Below are positions 33,328 to 43,586 of a stretch of 64,000 bases of DNA, piece by piece. The notes under the pieces are model-generated. The model did not search any database, had not been told where the DNA came from, and saw only the letters and a program-made list of their open reading frames with translations. Source of the stretch: Primula veris (lineage: Eukaryota > Streptophyta > Magnoliopsida > Ericales > Primulaceae). The stretch covers positions 26,792,711 through 26,856,710 of the forward strand of contig OY821741.1 of the NCBI GenBank assembly GCA_963682055.1. Direction: 5' to 3'. Position 1 is the stretch's first letter. Each line of letters begins with the position of its first letter. Made by a program: the position numbers and the translations under genes.

Positions 33328-34633
33328 ACTTAAAATCTGAGCAATCTATTTGGGTGTTTATTTATTTCTTGATTATTTGACACGGTGATTTGAGTTTATT
33401 GATGCATGGAATTCGTAGGAAGTTCGATTAGTGTTTGTAAGTTCATTTGTGTTGCTTGTGTTTTCGTTTTAGGTGAAGATGGAATGCAAAAGGGGTCTAG
33501 GCCCTTTAGGGCTCAGATTTTTATTATAAGTATTTTGCTCTTAATTAAATGTATAGTATTTGATTGACCAATTAAGCATATAATAAAATAAAAAATAAAA
33601 CAAAGCTTTTTGCTTTTTGAGATGAAAAAACTAATATGTTCAAGCAGGATGATTTAGTTTCTTAAAATATCAGAAATACCGGTTTTTAAAGGAAATTTAT
33701 CCGAAAAGTCACTGTACATGCATCGAGGGAATGACTTAATTACTTATACTTTCAGCATTTCTAATCACTACTTGTGAATTGAGAATAAACTAGCTAGTTT
33801 ATTTGTTCCATCCTCTTACTTTTCAACAAATGAAAAAGAAATTGATTCGAGAAAAAACATAATTTTGAATTTTATGGATGTCTTCAATGCCCAATATTAT
33901 TCGAGTAGTTAAAATTCAAACATTTAAATTGTTGGTGATTTGCTAAGAAGCAGATGACAATTAATACGAGTTACATTATTGTTAATCTCTATATATATTC
34001 TATTTCTTATCGAACAATGCTGAGTCATTAGTCTCAAATATAGTGACTTGTATTCCCTTGTGTGCTATGAAACTAGTCTCTGTCTCTTAGCATATGCATT
34101 AGTTATAGGAAATCACCAATATCACTCATGTGGTGAATTGTTGAAATTTCGTACACACACATATATATATATATATGTTAAATGGATATATAAAAAACCG
34201 GTTATGTCCAACTTTGTGGACCGGTTTGGATAGGTTAACCATCTGAAAAAGGTTCGTGTTTGGTACCAATTCGAACTACTATTTGAGGGCTTTGAAATTG
34301 TATAAGATATGTACAAGCTGATAATCGGTGTGATAGATATTGGAGTCCAAAATGAGACCATTGGAAGCATTTGAGAAAATTAGGAATTGGGCAAAAACCC
34401 AATACCACATCGATGTGTAATTGGGTAATTGAAGGGTTTATATACCATCCTCATTGACAAGGGGTTAGGGCCTTAGAGCTCCGGAGAAAATAGGGCATGT
34501 CCCACCAAAATTAGTGTGTATCTTACCAATCATATTGCACATATTCAAATTAATTATGGGCCCCGAAAGAGTTCCCTATTTTTTCTAGGTATTATTGGTG
34601 GGCACACGCTATACTTCAGTAGACGGTTCCTTA
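33328..34633. other. Intergenic DNA downstream of the MIZ1-like gene
   Basis: No gene seen. It contains the presumed 3' untranslated region and poly(A) signals (to about 33600), and an (AC)n(AT)n microsatellite at about 34152-34177. The last 250 bp contain short GC-richer segments that look like eroded repeat DNA. Confidence 0.6.
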
Positions 34634-35661
34634 TCTTTTTCGCCTAATCGAATTCCTAAGTGCAACAAACAAACAAAATAGTCAGATTTCTACTTTACCA
34701 ACGATAATGATCATAAAATAAATTAAACAATGCGCACAATCACATATATAAAGTGCAAAAATTAAATAGTAAGAAAGAGATGACAAGCAATATATAAAGA
34801 TTCAGCAACCCGTCTACTCCTCTATCTGGAACTACTTTAGCGGGAGTTATCACAATAATATTCAACCCAAGATTACAAATCATAAACCGAGCTAATCAAT
34901 CGATTTGCTACCCATCAACCCGATGTTCGTACTCTTGATACAAGTTCAAGGCAACATGTCTATGACTCAATCAACCCAATTAATTTTCCCTCAAACCAAG
35001 GAAACAAGCGGGCTTATAAACTGCTCTTTACAACAAAGTATGAAATGAAATCACCCACTTAATAAACTAATTCTCAGTTGAGAATTAATAATACAAATAT
35101 AAATTCACTCAAGTTTAAGCTAATACAAGTCCAATTAGTGTTGTATACGAACCTTTAGCCTTTTGATTGATACTTCTTTAATGAAGTTAGGGTTTTGTAT
35201 AATGACAAAGATAGAAAGATGGTGTTTGTGTATAGTATAGGGGAGTATATGGTGTGGATATTGCCCTCAAAAGGCATATGACTGTTGATTTTGGTTTTGA
35301 GAAGAGTATGATGGATAAAAGGTTGTTTGGTAACTGAAAAGGTGTTCTTTAAAATTCAAATAGATGACCCACCCATGGGTCTTCTCGTTACCCCGGTGGG
35401 TGACCTTATGGAATGTTTCTGGTCTCTGATTTTTTGGCACACCCATGGTTACTTTTCCCATAGTTACTTTTTACCAATATATGAGTCTGTCCAAATTTTT
35501 GTTTTCCTTTAAAATTTTCGTAATTTTATTTTTCGGACTTTGAATTGACTCTTATTTGAACCGATGACCTCATAAATCAACACTCTATCATATTTTGAAC
35601 CCAAACACCATTTTATCTTTTTGAACAATATCAAGTATTATATCATCGAATATAGATATTG
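34634..35661 (-). repeat. Sirevirus-type LTR, eroded (3' LTR of a deleted minus-strand element)
   Basis: Homologous along its length to 36311-37472 and 42462-43581 (shared blocks such as TTCCTAAGTGCAA, AATGCGCACAATCACA, AGAGATTGA..). The outer end is degraded. It holds a palindromic cassette, ACCCATGGGT with nearby CCGGTGGGTGACC (35366-35405). It is followed directly by gag-coding sequence on the minus strand, so all of pol has been lost. Confidence 0.75.
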
Positions 35662-36296
35662 TTTACTCTTGAATTGCGGTGACTTTTGCTTCCCATTCTT
35701 TAGTTAAGCTCTGAATCACATTTGAGACCAATTTATTACAAGACAAATACTTACCAAGAGATATTAGTCTATTACTAATAGTGGTAAATCTAGCAAGTAT
35801 ATCGAAAATAGTTTCTCCCTCACTCATCCTATAAACCTCGTACTCGTGAACCAAAATTTAGAGTTTGCAATCCTTAACTTGATTTGTGCCCTCGTAATCA
35901 CTAACTTATCCCACATATCCTTCGCCGTTCTACACGTGGAAAGTTTATTATACTCATTAGAGGAAATGACACAAATAATCGAGTATATGGTTTTGGCATT
36001 TGTAGAATAGATTTCTAGTTGAGTGGTGTCTAATTTCTTTATGGGGATTGCGTTCTCACTATTTTTAAATTTAGGAGCAGAATATCCCACTTTAATAACC
36101 TTTCAAATATTAGCCAAATATTAGTGTTGTAGCTTTGTAGGAAAATACTCATCCTATCTTTTCAATAAGAGTAGTTAATGACATCAAAATAAGGTGGAGT
36201 ATTCGGAGATAAACCTACACCGGAAGCGAAATTGTACAAACTAACCATAAAGATCTTAACTCTAAAATCACTAGATTACTACAAAATAAGATCCTC
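35662..36296 (-). pseudogene. Sirevirus-type gag fragment
   Basis: The minus strand encodes pieces of a UBN2-type gag: TIYSIICVISSNEYNKLSTC, RTAKDMWDKL, then after a frameshift VHEYEVYRMSEGETIFDIL and LTKEWEAKVTAIQE. The frame breaks near 35830-35850. The N-terminus near 36090 lies about 220 bp from the primer site. The fragment ends abruptly at the LTR on the left. It is the only coding remnant of this element. Confidence 0.75.
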
Positions 36297-36308
36297 GTGC
36301 TGATACCA
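36297..36308 (-). other. Primer binding site of the deleted Sirevirus-type element
   Basis: The minus strand reads TGGTATCAGCAC, two bases after the LTR end (..GGCCAACA at 36311), the same two-base spacing as in Copia A. It sets the minus orientation of this element and identifies 36311-37472 as its 5' LTR. Confidence 0.85.
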
Positions 36309-36310
36309 AA

Positions 36311-36335
36311 TGTTGGCCCGTGCGGCTAAACCTTA

Positions 36336-36367
<32 letters not shown>

Positions 36368-37472
36368 GATATAAGATTTTAGACGTTTTTCACGGAATGA
36401 AAACTTAAGCACTACTAACAACCCAACTAGCTCTATTTCTACTTTAGTAACAATAATTATGCGATAACATATAATGAATAATTTAAGCATGCGCACAATC
36501 ACAAAATAAGTTGCAAAAAATAAATAGTAAAAGAAGAGAGATTGATACCGCGAAATAGAGAGATTCGGTGAACCCGCATACATCCTCTCCTTGAAATTAA
36601 CTTTACGGAGTATTCCATTATAATCTTCTTCCGAAAAATAGAAACTCTAATGATCTAATCAACCGATTAAGCTCTCACTAACTCTATGAGTATCCCGAAT
36701 GAAATGAACTATACCTTTTAAGCTAACACTTGCTTACCCTCTACACAATCACTCACTCACAAATGAGTTTATAAGTTTGCTCTTTACAAATTTGTAATGA
36801 AATCACTCTCTATCAAATGCTTATATTTTTATTAATAATATTACAAAGGTATATCACTCAAGATTAATCTAATATATGTCTATGATAGTGTTTGACTTTA
36901 GCTTGATCCCTTATCTTCTTGATTTTCTCCTTTTTGAGTTTGTTCATCTTTAATGGAGTTTTTGGGTTTATTTATTGATGGAGGTAGAAAAGGAATTTGA
37001 GAGATGATTATTGAGGAGAGAATAATATGTGTATATATGTCCAAAAGTGCTTATGACCGTTGCTTTTTTTGTTTTATGAGAAGTATGTTGGGTAATAGGT
37101 TGTTTGACAATTAAAAAAGTGCTATTTTTTTAACAATGACAGATAATCCAATGGGATTATCTCCATACCACCGTTGGGTAAGCCATGGCAAATTTTTTGG
37201 TGCTCTCTTCTTATTTGATCCACTCATGGATGCATTGCCAGATTTTTTGTTTCACTTGAAATATTCGTAACCTCCTTATTTGGACTCGGAATTGAATTCC
37301 GTTTAAACCGTTGACTTCATTAATGAATGCTCTATCATTTGAAAACCTAAAGTATACATTTTGTCTTTTTAAAAAATATCAAATATTATTTCATCGAATA
37401 GAGAAATCGTAAAATCATTAAATTATAATAACACTTATAATCAAAATCAATTATTGAACTCATTGTTCAACA
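36311..37472 (-). repeat. 5' LTR of the deleted Sirevirus-type element
   Basis: The plus strand reads TGTTGGCCCGTGCGGCTAAACC at the start and ..TTGTTCAACA at the end, 1162 bp. It is homologous to the solo LTR at 42462-43581. It includes the 29-base G run at 36340-36368 where the homologue has AGAGGGGGGTGAATAAGG. Confidence 0.85.
36340..36368. repeat. Poly(G) run of 29 bases
   Basis: Uninterrupted G at the place where the related LTR at 42487 has only six G. It could be a real expansion able to form G-quadruplexes, or a sequencing or consensus artefact. Confidence 0.95.
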
Positions 37473-38156
37473 CCGCCTACTCCTCCACCCGAAATTATTT
37501 TACTAGGAGTTATAACTATATCTTCAACCCAAGATTACCAATCATATACCGAGATAATCAATCGGTTTTCTCCCCCTCAACCTGAGGTTCCTACTCTTGA
37601 TACAAGTGCAAGCGAACATGTCTACGAGCCAATTAACCCAATTCATTTCATTCAAATCAAGGAAATAAATGAGTTTACGAACCACTCTTTAGAACTAAGT
37701 ATGAAATGAAATAACCCACTTAATCAATTACTTCGCACTTGAGAATTAATAATACAGATATAAATTCTCTCAAGTTTAAGCTAATACAAGTGAAATTGGT
37801 GTGGTATACGAGCCTTTAGCCTTTTGATTTATATTTCTTTTAATGGAGTTAGGGTTTTGACCCACTCAAAAAGTGCCCTTTTAATTCGGACAGATTAGCC
37901 ACCCATGGGTCATCTCCGTACCACTGGTGGGTGACCATATGAGAAATTCCTGGTGTCTGGTTGTTTGACCCACCCATGGTTATTTTTGACCCACTCATGG
38001 TTACTTTTGACCTACCTGTGAGCCTGTCAATATTTTTGTTTTCCCTTGAAATGTTCGTAACTTGTTTATTCGGACTATGAATTGTCACTCATTTGAACCA
38101 ATGACCTCGTAAATCAACACTCTATCAAAATAAATGACTGATTTTATGGTTCAACA
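37473..38156 (-). repeat. Partial Sirevirus-type LTR joined directly to the previous LTR
   Basis: Starts in mid-LTR (CCGCCTACTCCTCC) exactly after the CAACA end of the LTR before it, and ends ..TATGGTTCAACA. It lacks the TGTTGGCCCG end and has an internal deletion. It carries ACCCATGGGT at about 37911-37920 and ACCCACCCATGG-like copies through 38000. Confidence 0.75.
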
Positions 38157-38527
38157 CCTGTCTTGGGTTTGTTTCTTTGACCCACTTGTCCCTAGTCTGG
38201 GACGCCGAACACAACCCCTGCTCATGAATCGTGACCCACGTTCATGACCCGTGTGGCACGTGGTCCTCTGTGGTCATGGCATGCATGGTGTGGGTGTGGT
38301 GTGCTGTACATGCAGGTGCGTAATCCCACTACGTTGCACACCCCTAAACTTTTTCATGCCACAACATTAAATGTCATGATCCAGCTCAAACCTTTTGTAG
38401 AGAGGTCCCCGCATGTTTAAAGAGTTTCTAACTGCACCCTTTACTATATATAAAAGCACAACTGCTAGGCTTTTTGAAGAGTCATTCATTTGTACACCCT
38501 TTCGTTCAATGAAAAAAAGATCCTACC
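38157..38527. other. Unassigned, GC-richer non-coding DNA with a TATA box
   Basis: Contains many GTGTGG/CATGCATG-like words, then ACTATATATAAAAGC at about 38443. About 70 bp later the Gypsy LTR starts. It could be a fragment of another LTR or an old promoter. No ORF is supported. Confidence 0.4.
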
Positions 38528-38845
38528 TGATTGGACCATAAAATGGTCATTTTTAGGTGTAAACATGATATGAATTAGCATAGTTTTGTTGACATTTTGG
38601 CTTGTTTAAGCCATGCTTTGTGTTTTTATGCCTTTTCCCGTCTTATTTGCATTGTTTTGCATTTTTGCAAGTTGAAGCATGGAATTAGCAAAAAAACGAT
38701 ACAAGGATCCTGGAAGACCAAAGAAAGGACCAAAAGAGGAGAAACCGGAAGTTGAAGGACCTCAAAATCAACCCCAAGAAGTTGTAAAACGGAACCAAGT
38801 CAAGATCGAGCCAAAAGAACATTCTAAAAGCTCACATGACCGGTC
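38528..38845 (+). repeat. Truncated 5' LTR of the deleted Gypsy-like element
   Basis: Matches 41394-41715 (TGGTCATTTTTAGGTG, TTTTGTTGACATTTTGGCTT, GAAGTTGAAGGAC). Similarity stops at about 38845, inside a GACCGGTCAA motif. Confidence 0.8.
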
Positions 38846-40429
38846 AACCTGAAAATCACGAAATATTTCTGGTTAATTTTGACATCCATCAATGTTTGAT
38901 TTATCGAGCATTGGGTTGGAATAAGTGGAGCTTTCTCCAACTCATTATTCATGTCACTGGAAGGGTAGGAACTTATATGCAAATATATAATATTTTAAAC
39001 TGTGATCACCCATGCAAAAAATTCCTTAGATATTGTCAAGCGATAGAAATAGGTCGAGACTCTTCATCATCTTCTTTTGAACAACAACCTCCTAAAATCA
39101 GCCAATCAATTCCTTCTAAAGAAAGGCGAGCGAGCGAACATAAATTTCGAATAAAGTTTTCAGGGAGAAAGCGAAGTAAGAGGTGTTGTAATAGAGGAAA
39201 GCGTCGAGCGAGATATAAACGTAGTCAAAATATTTATAAACTCAACCGCATTTGAGAAAGAGCCATCCAAAAAAATAAAAGAAGATCTCTCATAACCTGA
39301 GGAGGAGCTTCCATAGTCATGCATGGTGACAAGGCAGGAAAGTACGAAAGTCCTTCTGCACATTCCTAGATCCACCATCATTCCGCCATCACTTCCATCT
39401 GTAAATATACGTCAATTTGTTTTTGTATATATATTGTTTTACATATAGTCCACATGGAGTCTCTTTGGGTTGACCAACCCCGATGTGGTTTACTTTTCCC
39501 AACAGTGAGGACACTGTCAATTTTAGTTGGAGGGAGTTGATACATCGTCGTTGGTTGCTGACGGAAATGGGAAAATTTTTCAAAAATAAAAGTGTATATA
39601 TGTGTTTTTGTTACTTTAAAAAACCCCATTTGTTTTTCTTTATATATATGAAATTAAAAAAAAATACAAAATTGGATAAATTTTAAAAATATATTTGAGT
39701 ATTTGTTTTTATCTCCTACTTAGGAGAATTTTTAAAAGTTGTGGATTTTATATGATTTTCTGCCACACTTGCATTTTATATTCTCTTTTGGTGTTTTTGT
39801 TAGACAGACGCAAGAATTTTGGACGAATTCATCAAAAACTGAGGAGTTGCAGACCTGACCGGTCAAGTCAGTGTGTTTTCGACGGTAGCAATTTCTTGGA
39901 AATTAGCCCGCTTTCCTCCGCTCAGTACCGCAGAAAAGGTGTATATACTCTATAACTCTGCTCTTTATTAATTTTGTATATATTTTTCGTGTTTAAGATA
40001 GAATGTTTTGCATTGTAAATATTTGTGTTAGGATAGCATAAGAAAATTATAAAATGAGAAAAGAAACAAAACCCTTATATTGTCTTAATTTATTGTTTAA
40101 AGAAACCCATTTTGCTACGAAATCAGGTTGCAATACCTTAGAAACTAAAAAAATACTCCTATTACTTTATGGTGTTAAATCTTTAGATACGTCTGTTTTA
40201 TTATTAAATATTTCATTTCAAACCAATTTGGGAAGGAATAATACTGCATAAGTTGCATGCTAAATGTATTCTAAAAAGTGTATTAGTGATTATCACTCTT
40301 CACGTGACAGTCCCTAAAAATTACAAAAACTGCTTTATAAAACCTAAAATGTTAAGTACTTGCCTATTTTTATATATATGGAGTCAGGCTTGGTACTCGT
40401 GGCGGATTACACTATTAGTCCAAGCAATT

Positions 40430-40655
40430 TGATGTAGGGTAGGCCACCGACTAATCTGCCTTGGTTCCGCTTGCCTAATAATCTCTGTTCAGGGAGTAGT
40501 CAGTTGATGTTTTATGACTCATGCAACCACATTGCACTTATTGATGTAGGGGAGGCCACCGACTGACTTAACTTGGTTACACTTGCCTAATAATCTCTGT
40601 TTAGTGAGTAGTCAGTTGATGTTTTATGACTAAGGCAGCCAAATGGCATTTATTT
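40430..40655 (+). repeat. Two tandem ~115-bp repeats in the deleted Gypsy-like element
   Basis: Unit TTGATGTAGGG..GGCCACCGACT..CTTGCCTAATAATCTCTG..AGTCAGTTGATGTTTTATGACT occurs at about 40430 and about 40541 with scattered differences. It lies between the pol-end-like region and the 3' LTR, where such elements often carry tandem repeats. Confidence 0.75.
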
Positions 40656-41393
40656 ATGTTCCAATGGGGCAAAATGCCCGAAGTTAAGGAGGAACGGTGG
40701 AGTTTGAAAGGAGAAATAAAGGCCAAAAGCCAAATGTTAATAATTAAATCATCGTAAATCCTAATGGAATAAAATGAAAAATGAACATATGAGTTATGAT
40801 CTAACATGGAGGTATGCATATGTATAGTTATTGTTATAGAAAGTGAGCTTAACAGAGAAGTTTAATAAAATGATGAATTGCAAATGTTTTACTAAAAGTA
40901 TAGAACTGTCGAACTATGGAATAACGAATATACACTTAAAGGTAAATGGACCAACAACTTATGCAGGGTATTAAACCAAGCTATTTTGAAGCGAGGGTAT
41001 TTTTTATAACAAACCTTAGCTATCTTTAGAGGTCTTACCATGTTTTAATAGTAATATAAAGTGTTTCCATAAATTTGCATCTTTTGAGTCTCGTAAGAAT
41101 GAGGGAACTTAAACGATGGGAATTAAGATATGACCGTTTGTGGGTGTGCTTTAGTAAACTCTCACGAGACAAATCTTGTCCTTTTACACTTTAAAGGTTT
41201 AACGGCTTGCTGCATATGATAAATGCAATCGTGCACCCTACGACAGTGGTTTATCCTGTATATTATTAGTTTTAGGCTAGTTACTGCACCAAACCAAAAA
41301 GGAATAGGGATTTTTTAAAGAAAATCATACGAACTTGTCTTCTTTGTTATCACTTTCAATGTTTGAGACGAGCATTGAGCTAGTTGGGGGATA

Positions 41394-42379
41394 TGATTGG
41401 AATACGAAATGGTCATTTTTAGGTGAAAAATGATATAAATTAGCGTAGTTTTGTTGACATTTTGGCTTGTTTAAGCCATGTTTTGTATTTTTCTGCATTT
41501 TTCCGGTTTATTTGCATTGTTTTGTATTTTTGCAGGTTAAAGCATGAAATTAGCACAAAAATGAGACAAGTACGCTAGAAGACCAAAGAAATGACCAAAA
41601 GAGGAGAGAGCAGAAGTTGAAGGACATCAAAATCAACCCCAAGAAGTTGCGAAACGGAACTAAGTCAAGATAGAGCTAAAAGAACATTCTAGAAGATCAC
41701 CTGACCGATCAAGTCAGTTCAGAATTTAAAAATGGATTAGATAAGTTTGTTAGGTTTTTGGGATAAATACCCCCCATAAACTCCGAAAAATCCATCATTA
41801 TGTATTTCATCTTTCTAGAGCTCATTTGAGTCTCTTAACACCTCTCTCTTTCTCAATATTTCCACTTTTTCATATATTTTGAAATACTTTTATCATTTCG
41901 GATATTACCGCGTGAAAGCTAATTTGTTCTTATACTCTTTGCTATCATTTATATTCATTGTTCCTGATTTTTATCCATCCTTTGATATTGTTTTATCTAG
42001 TACTTGTTTATATTTATTTGCATATTTAGGAATTGACGACTATTAAATTGCATAATATAAATTTTATGAAAACTCTCTTAATCGAAAACATAACCAAAAT
42101 TTGCTAGATATAAACTTGTTAGGATTGATGACCCTTTCATATTATTTAGTAAATTGGTTTAGTTAGTAGAAATATATTGGTTGTAATATTGAGAAAAGAG
42201 AAAAAGCGATCATAAACCCAAAATATAGGTAATTAAAAAGAACTAGTATTAAACTTGGTTAGTTCTCCGTGGAACGAACTTGTACTTCCGAGAATTATAT
42301 TGCAATTACACTCGTACTCTTGCGAGATCTTTTTGTGCGTAAAAACTACACACTTAAAGGGCACTCACTACCCCCAACA
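41394..42379 (+). repeat. 3' LTR of the deleted Gypsy-like element
   Basis: TGATTGGAATAC at the start, CCCCCAACA at the end, preceded by a purine tract. It contains GACCGATCAAGTCAG at about 41703, related to GACCGGTCAAGTCAG inside the element at about 39856. Confidence 0.75.
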
Positions 42380-42461
42380 ATTCTTCTATCTGATTAAATA
42401 ATTAAAAAAATTATATGAGTTAATTATATAATTTTAGACGAGTTTAAAAATTATTTAATGT

Positions 42462-43581
42462 TGTTGGCCCGTGCGGCTAAACCTTAGAGGGGGGTGAATA
42501 AGGTTTTAGGCGTTTTTCGCGGAATTAAAATTCTAAGCGCAAGTAACAACCCAACTAGCTCAATATATATTTGCGACAATAAATATGCGATGATAATGCA
42601 TGAATGAATTGAAACATGCGCACAATCACAAATAATATAAGTTGCGGAAAGTAAATAGTAAGGAAAGAGATTGATACCACGATATATAGAGGTTCGGCAA
42701 ACCCGCCTACGTCCTCTCCTCGGTATTCATGCTACCGAGTATTTCACTAAAATCTTCTTCCCAAGATTACAACCTATCGAGCTAATCCGCGGATTAAGCT
42801 CCCCCTTACTCTATGAGTATCCCGAATGAAAAGACCTAGAGCTTTTAAGCTATCTCGCTTACGAAGCCTCTACCCGATCACTCGCTCACAAATGAGTTTA
42901 TAATTTACTCTATAATTTGAATCGAAAGTGTATCACTCACTAACAAATAGTATCTTGGTGTTTATATGATTACAATATGATTACACACAAGAATACTTAT
43001 GAAAATAAGTGAGAAGTGTGAAGTATAAGCTTGATTCTTGATCTTGATTGGATTGCCTTTTTGTGTGAAAATTTGGGGTCGTTTTCACCAAGGATTTTGG
43101 GGGTATTTGAAGGCTAATTGGTCTTTGTTACCGTTGTATGAAGGTTTATCTCTTTAACCATTAGTTTTAAGCAATTTCCCATTTATCCAGAATAAGTTAA
43201 AAAACTATTTTTTGAATTCTGCAGAAAACGATCGGTCGTTTTCTGTATTTCGACCGGTCGTTAAATAACGACCTCTCTGGTCAATTTAAGACCAAAACAA
43301 TCGGTCGTTTTGTCCAAAACGGTCGGTCATTTTCTGGCAATTTTTCGGTTTTCCCGCTATACTTCGAATGCTCGTAACTTCTTCGTTTTAACTCCGATTC
43401 TGGTTCCGCTTGATCCTTTGGCTTTGTATTTAAGTACTCTATCATTTTGAAGTCCTGAAATATACATTTTCTATTTTTAGAAAAGACAAAACATTATATC
43501 ATCGAAATAGAGAAATCGTAAAATCATTAATACATAATCAAACGTATAATCAAAATCAATTATTGAACCCATGGTTCAACA
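42462..43581. repeat. Solo LTR of a Sirevirus-type Copia element
   Basis: TGTTGGCCCG..GGTTCAACA, 1120 bp, flanked by the 5-bp direct repeat AATGT (42457-42461 and 43582-43586). No primer site or purine tract flanks it. This is the classic product of recombination between the two LTRs of one element. It is homologous to 36311-37472. It holds a cluster of CGGTCGTT/CGACCGGTCG words at 43229-43330. Confidence 0.92.
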
Positions 43582-43586
43582 AATGT

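Larger units (their letters stand above)
38528..42379 (+). mobile_element. Deleted, non-autonomous Gypsy-like element
   Basis: Bounded by homologous direct repeats. The 3' LTR is 41394-42379 (TGATTGGA..CCCCCAACA, 986 bp), preceded by the purine tract GTTGGGGGATA. The 5' LTR is present only as 38528-38845. Between them no gag or pol motif survives. A GTGAGGACACTGTC..AGTTGGAGGGAG stretch at 39504 resembles the sequence that follows pol in Athila/Tat Gypsy elements (inference). One 139-codon ORF (38836-39255) with a basic tail is not recognised. No target duplication is visible. Confidence 0.7.

Noticed and set aside
38836..39255. 139-codon ORF in the deleted Gypsy-like element
   Set aside because: It starts at an LTR break, matches no family I recognise, and contains a frayed basic tail; it is left as part of the element.
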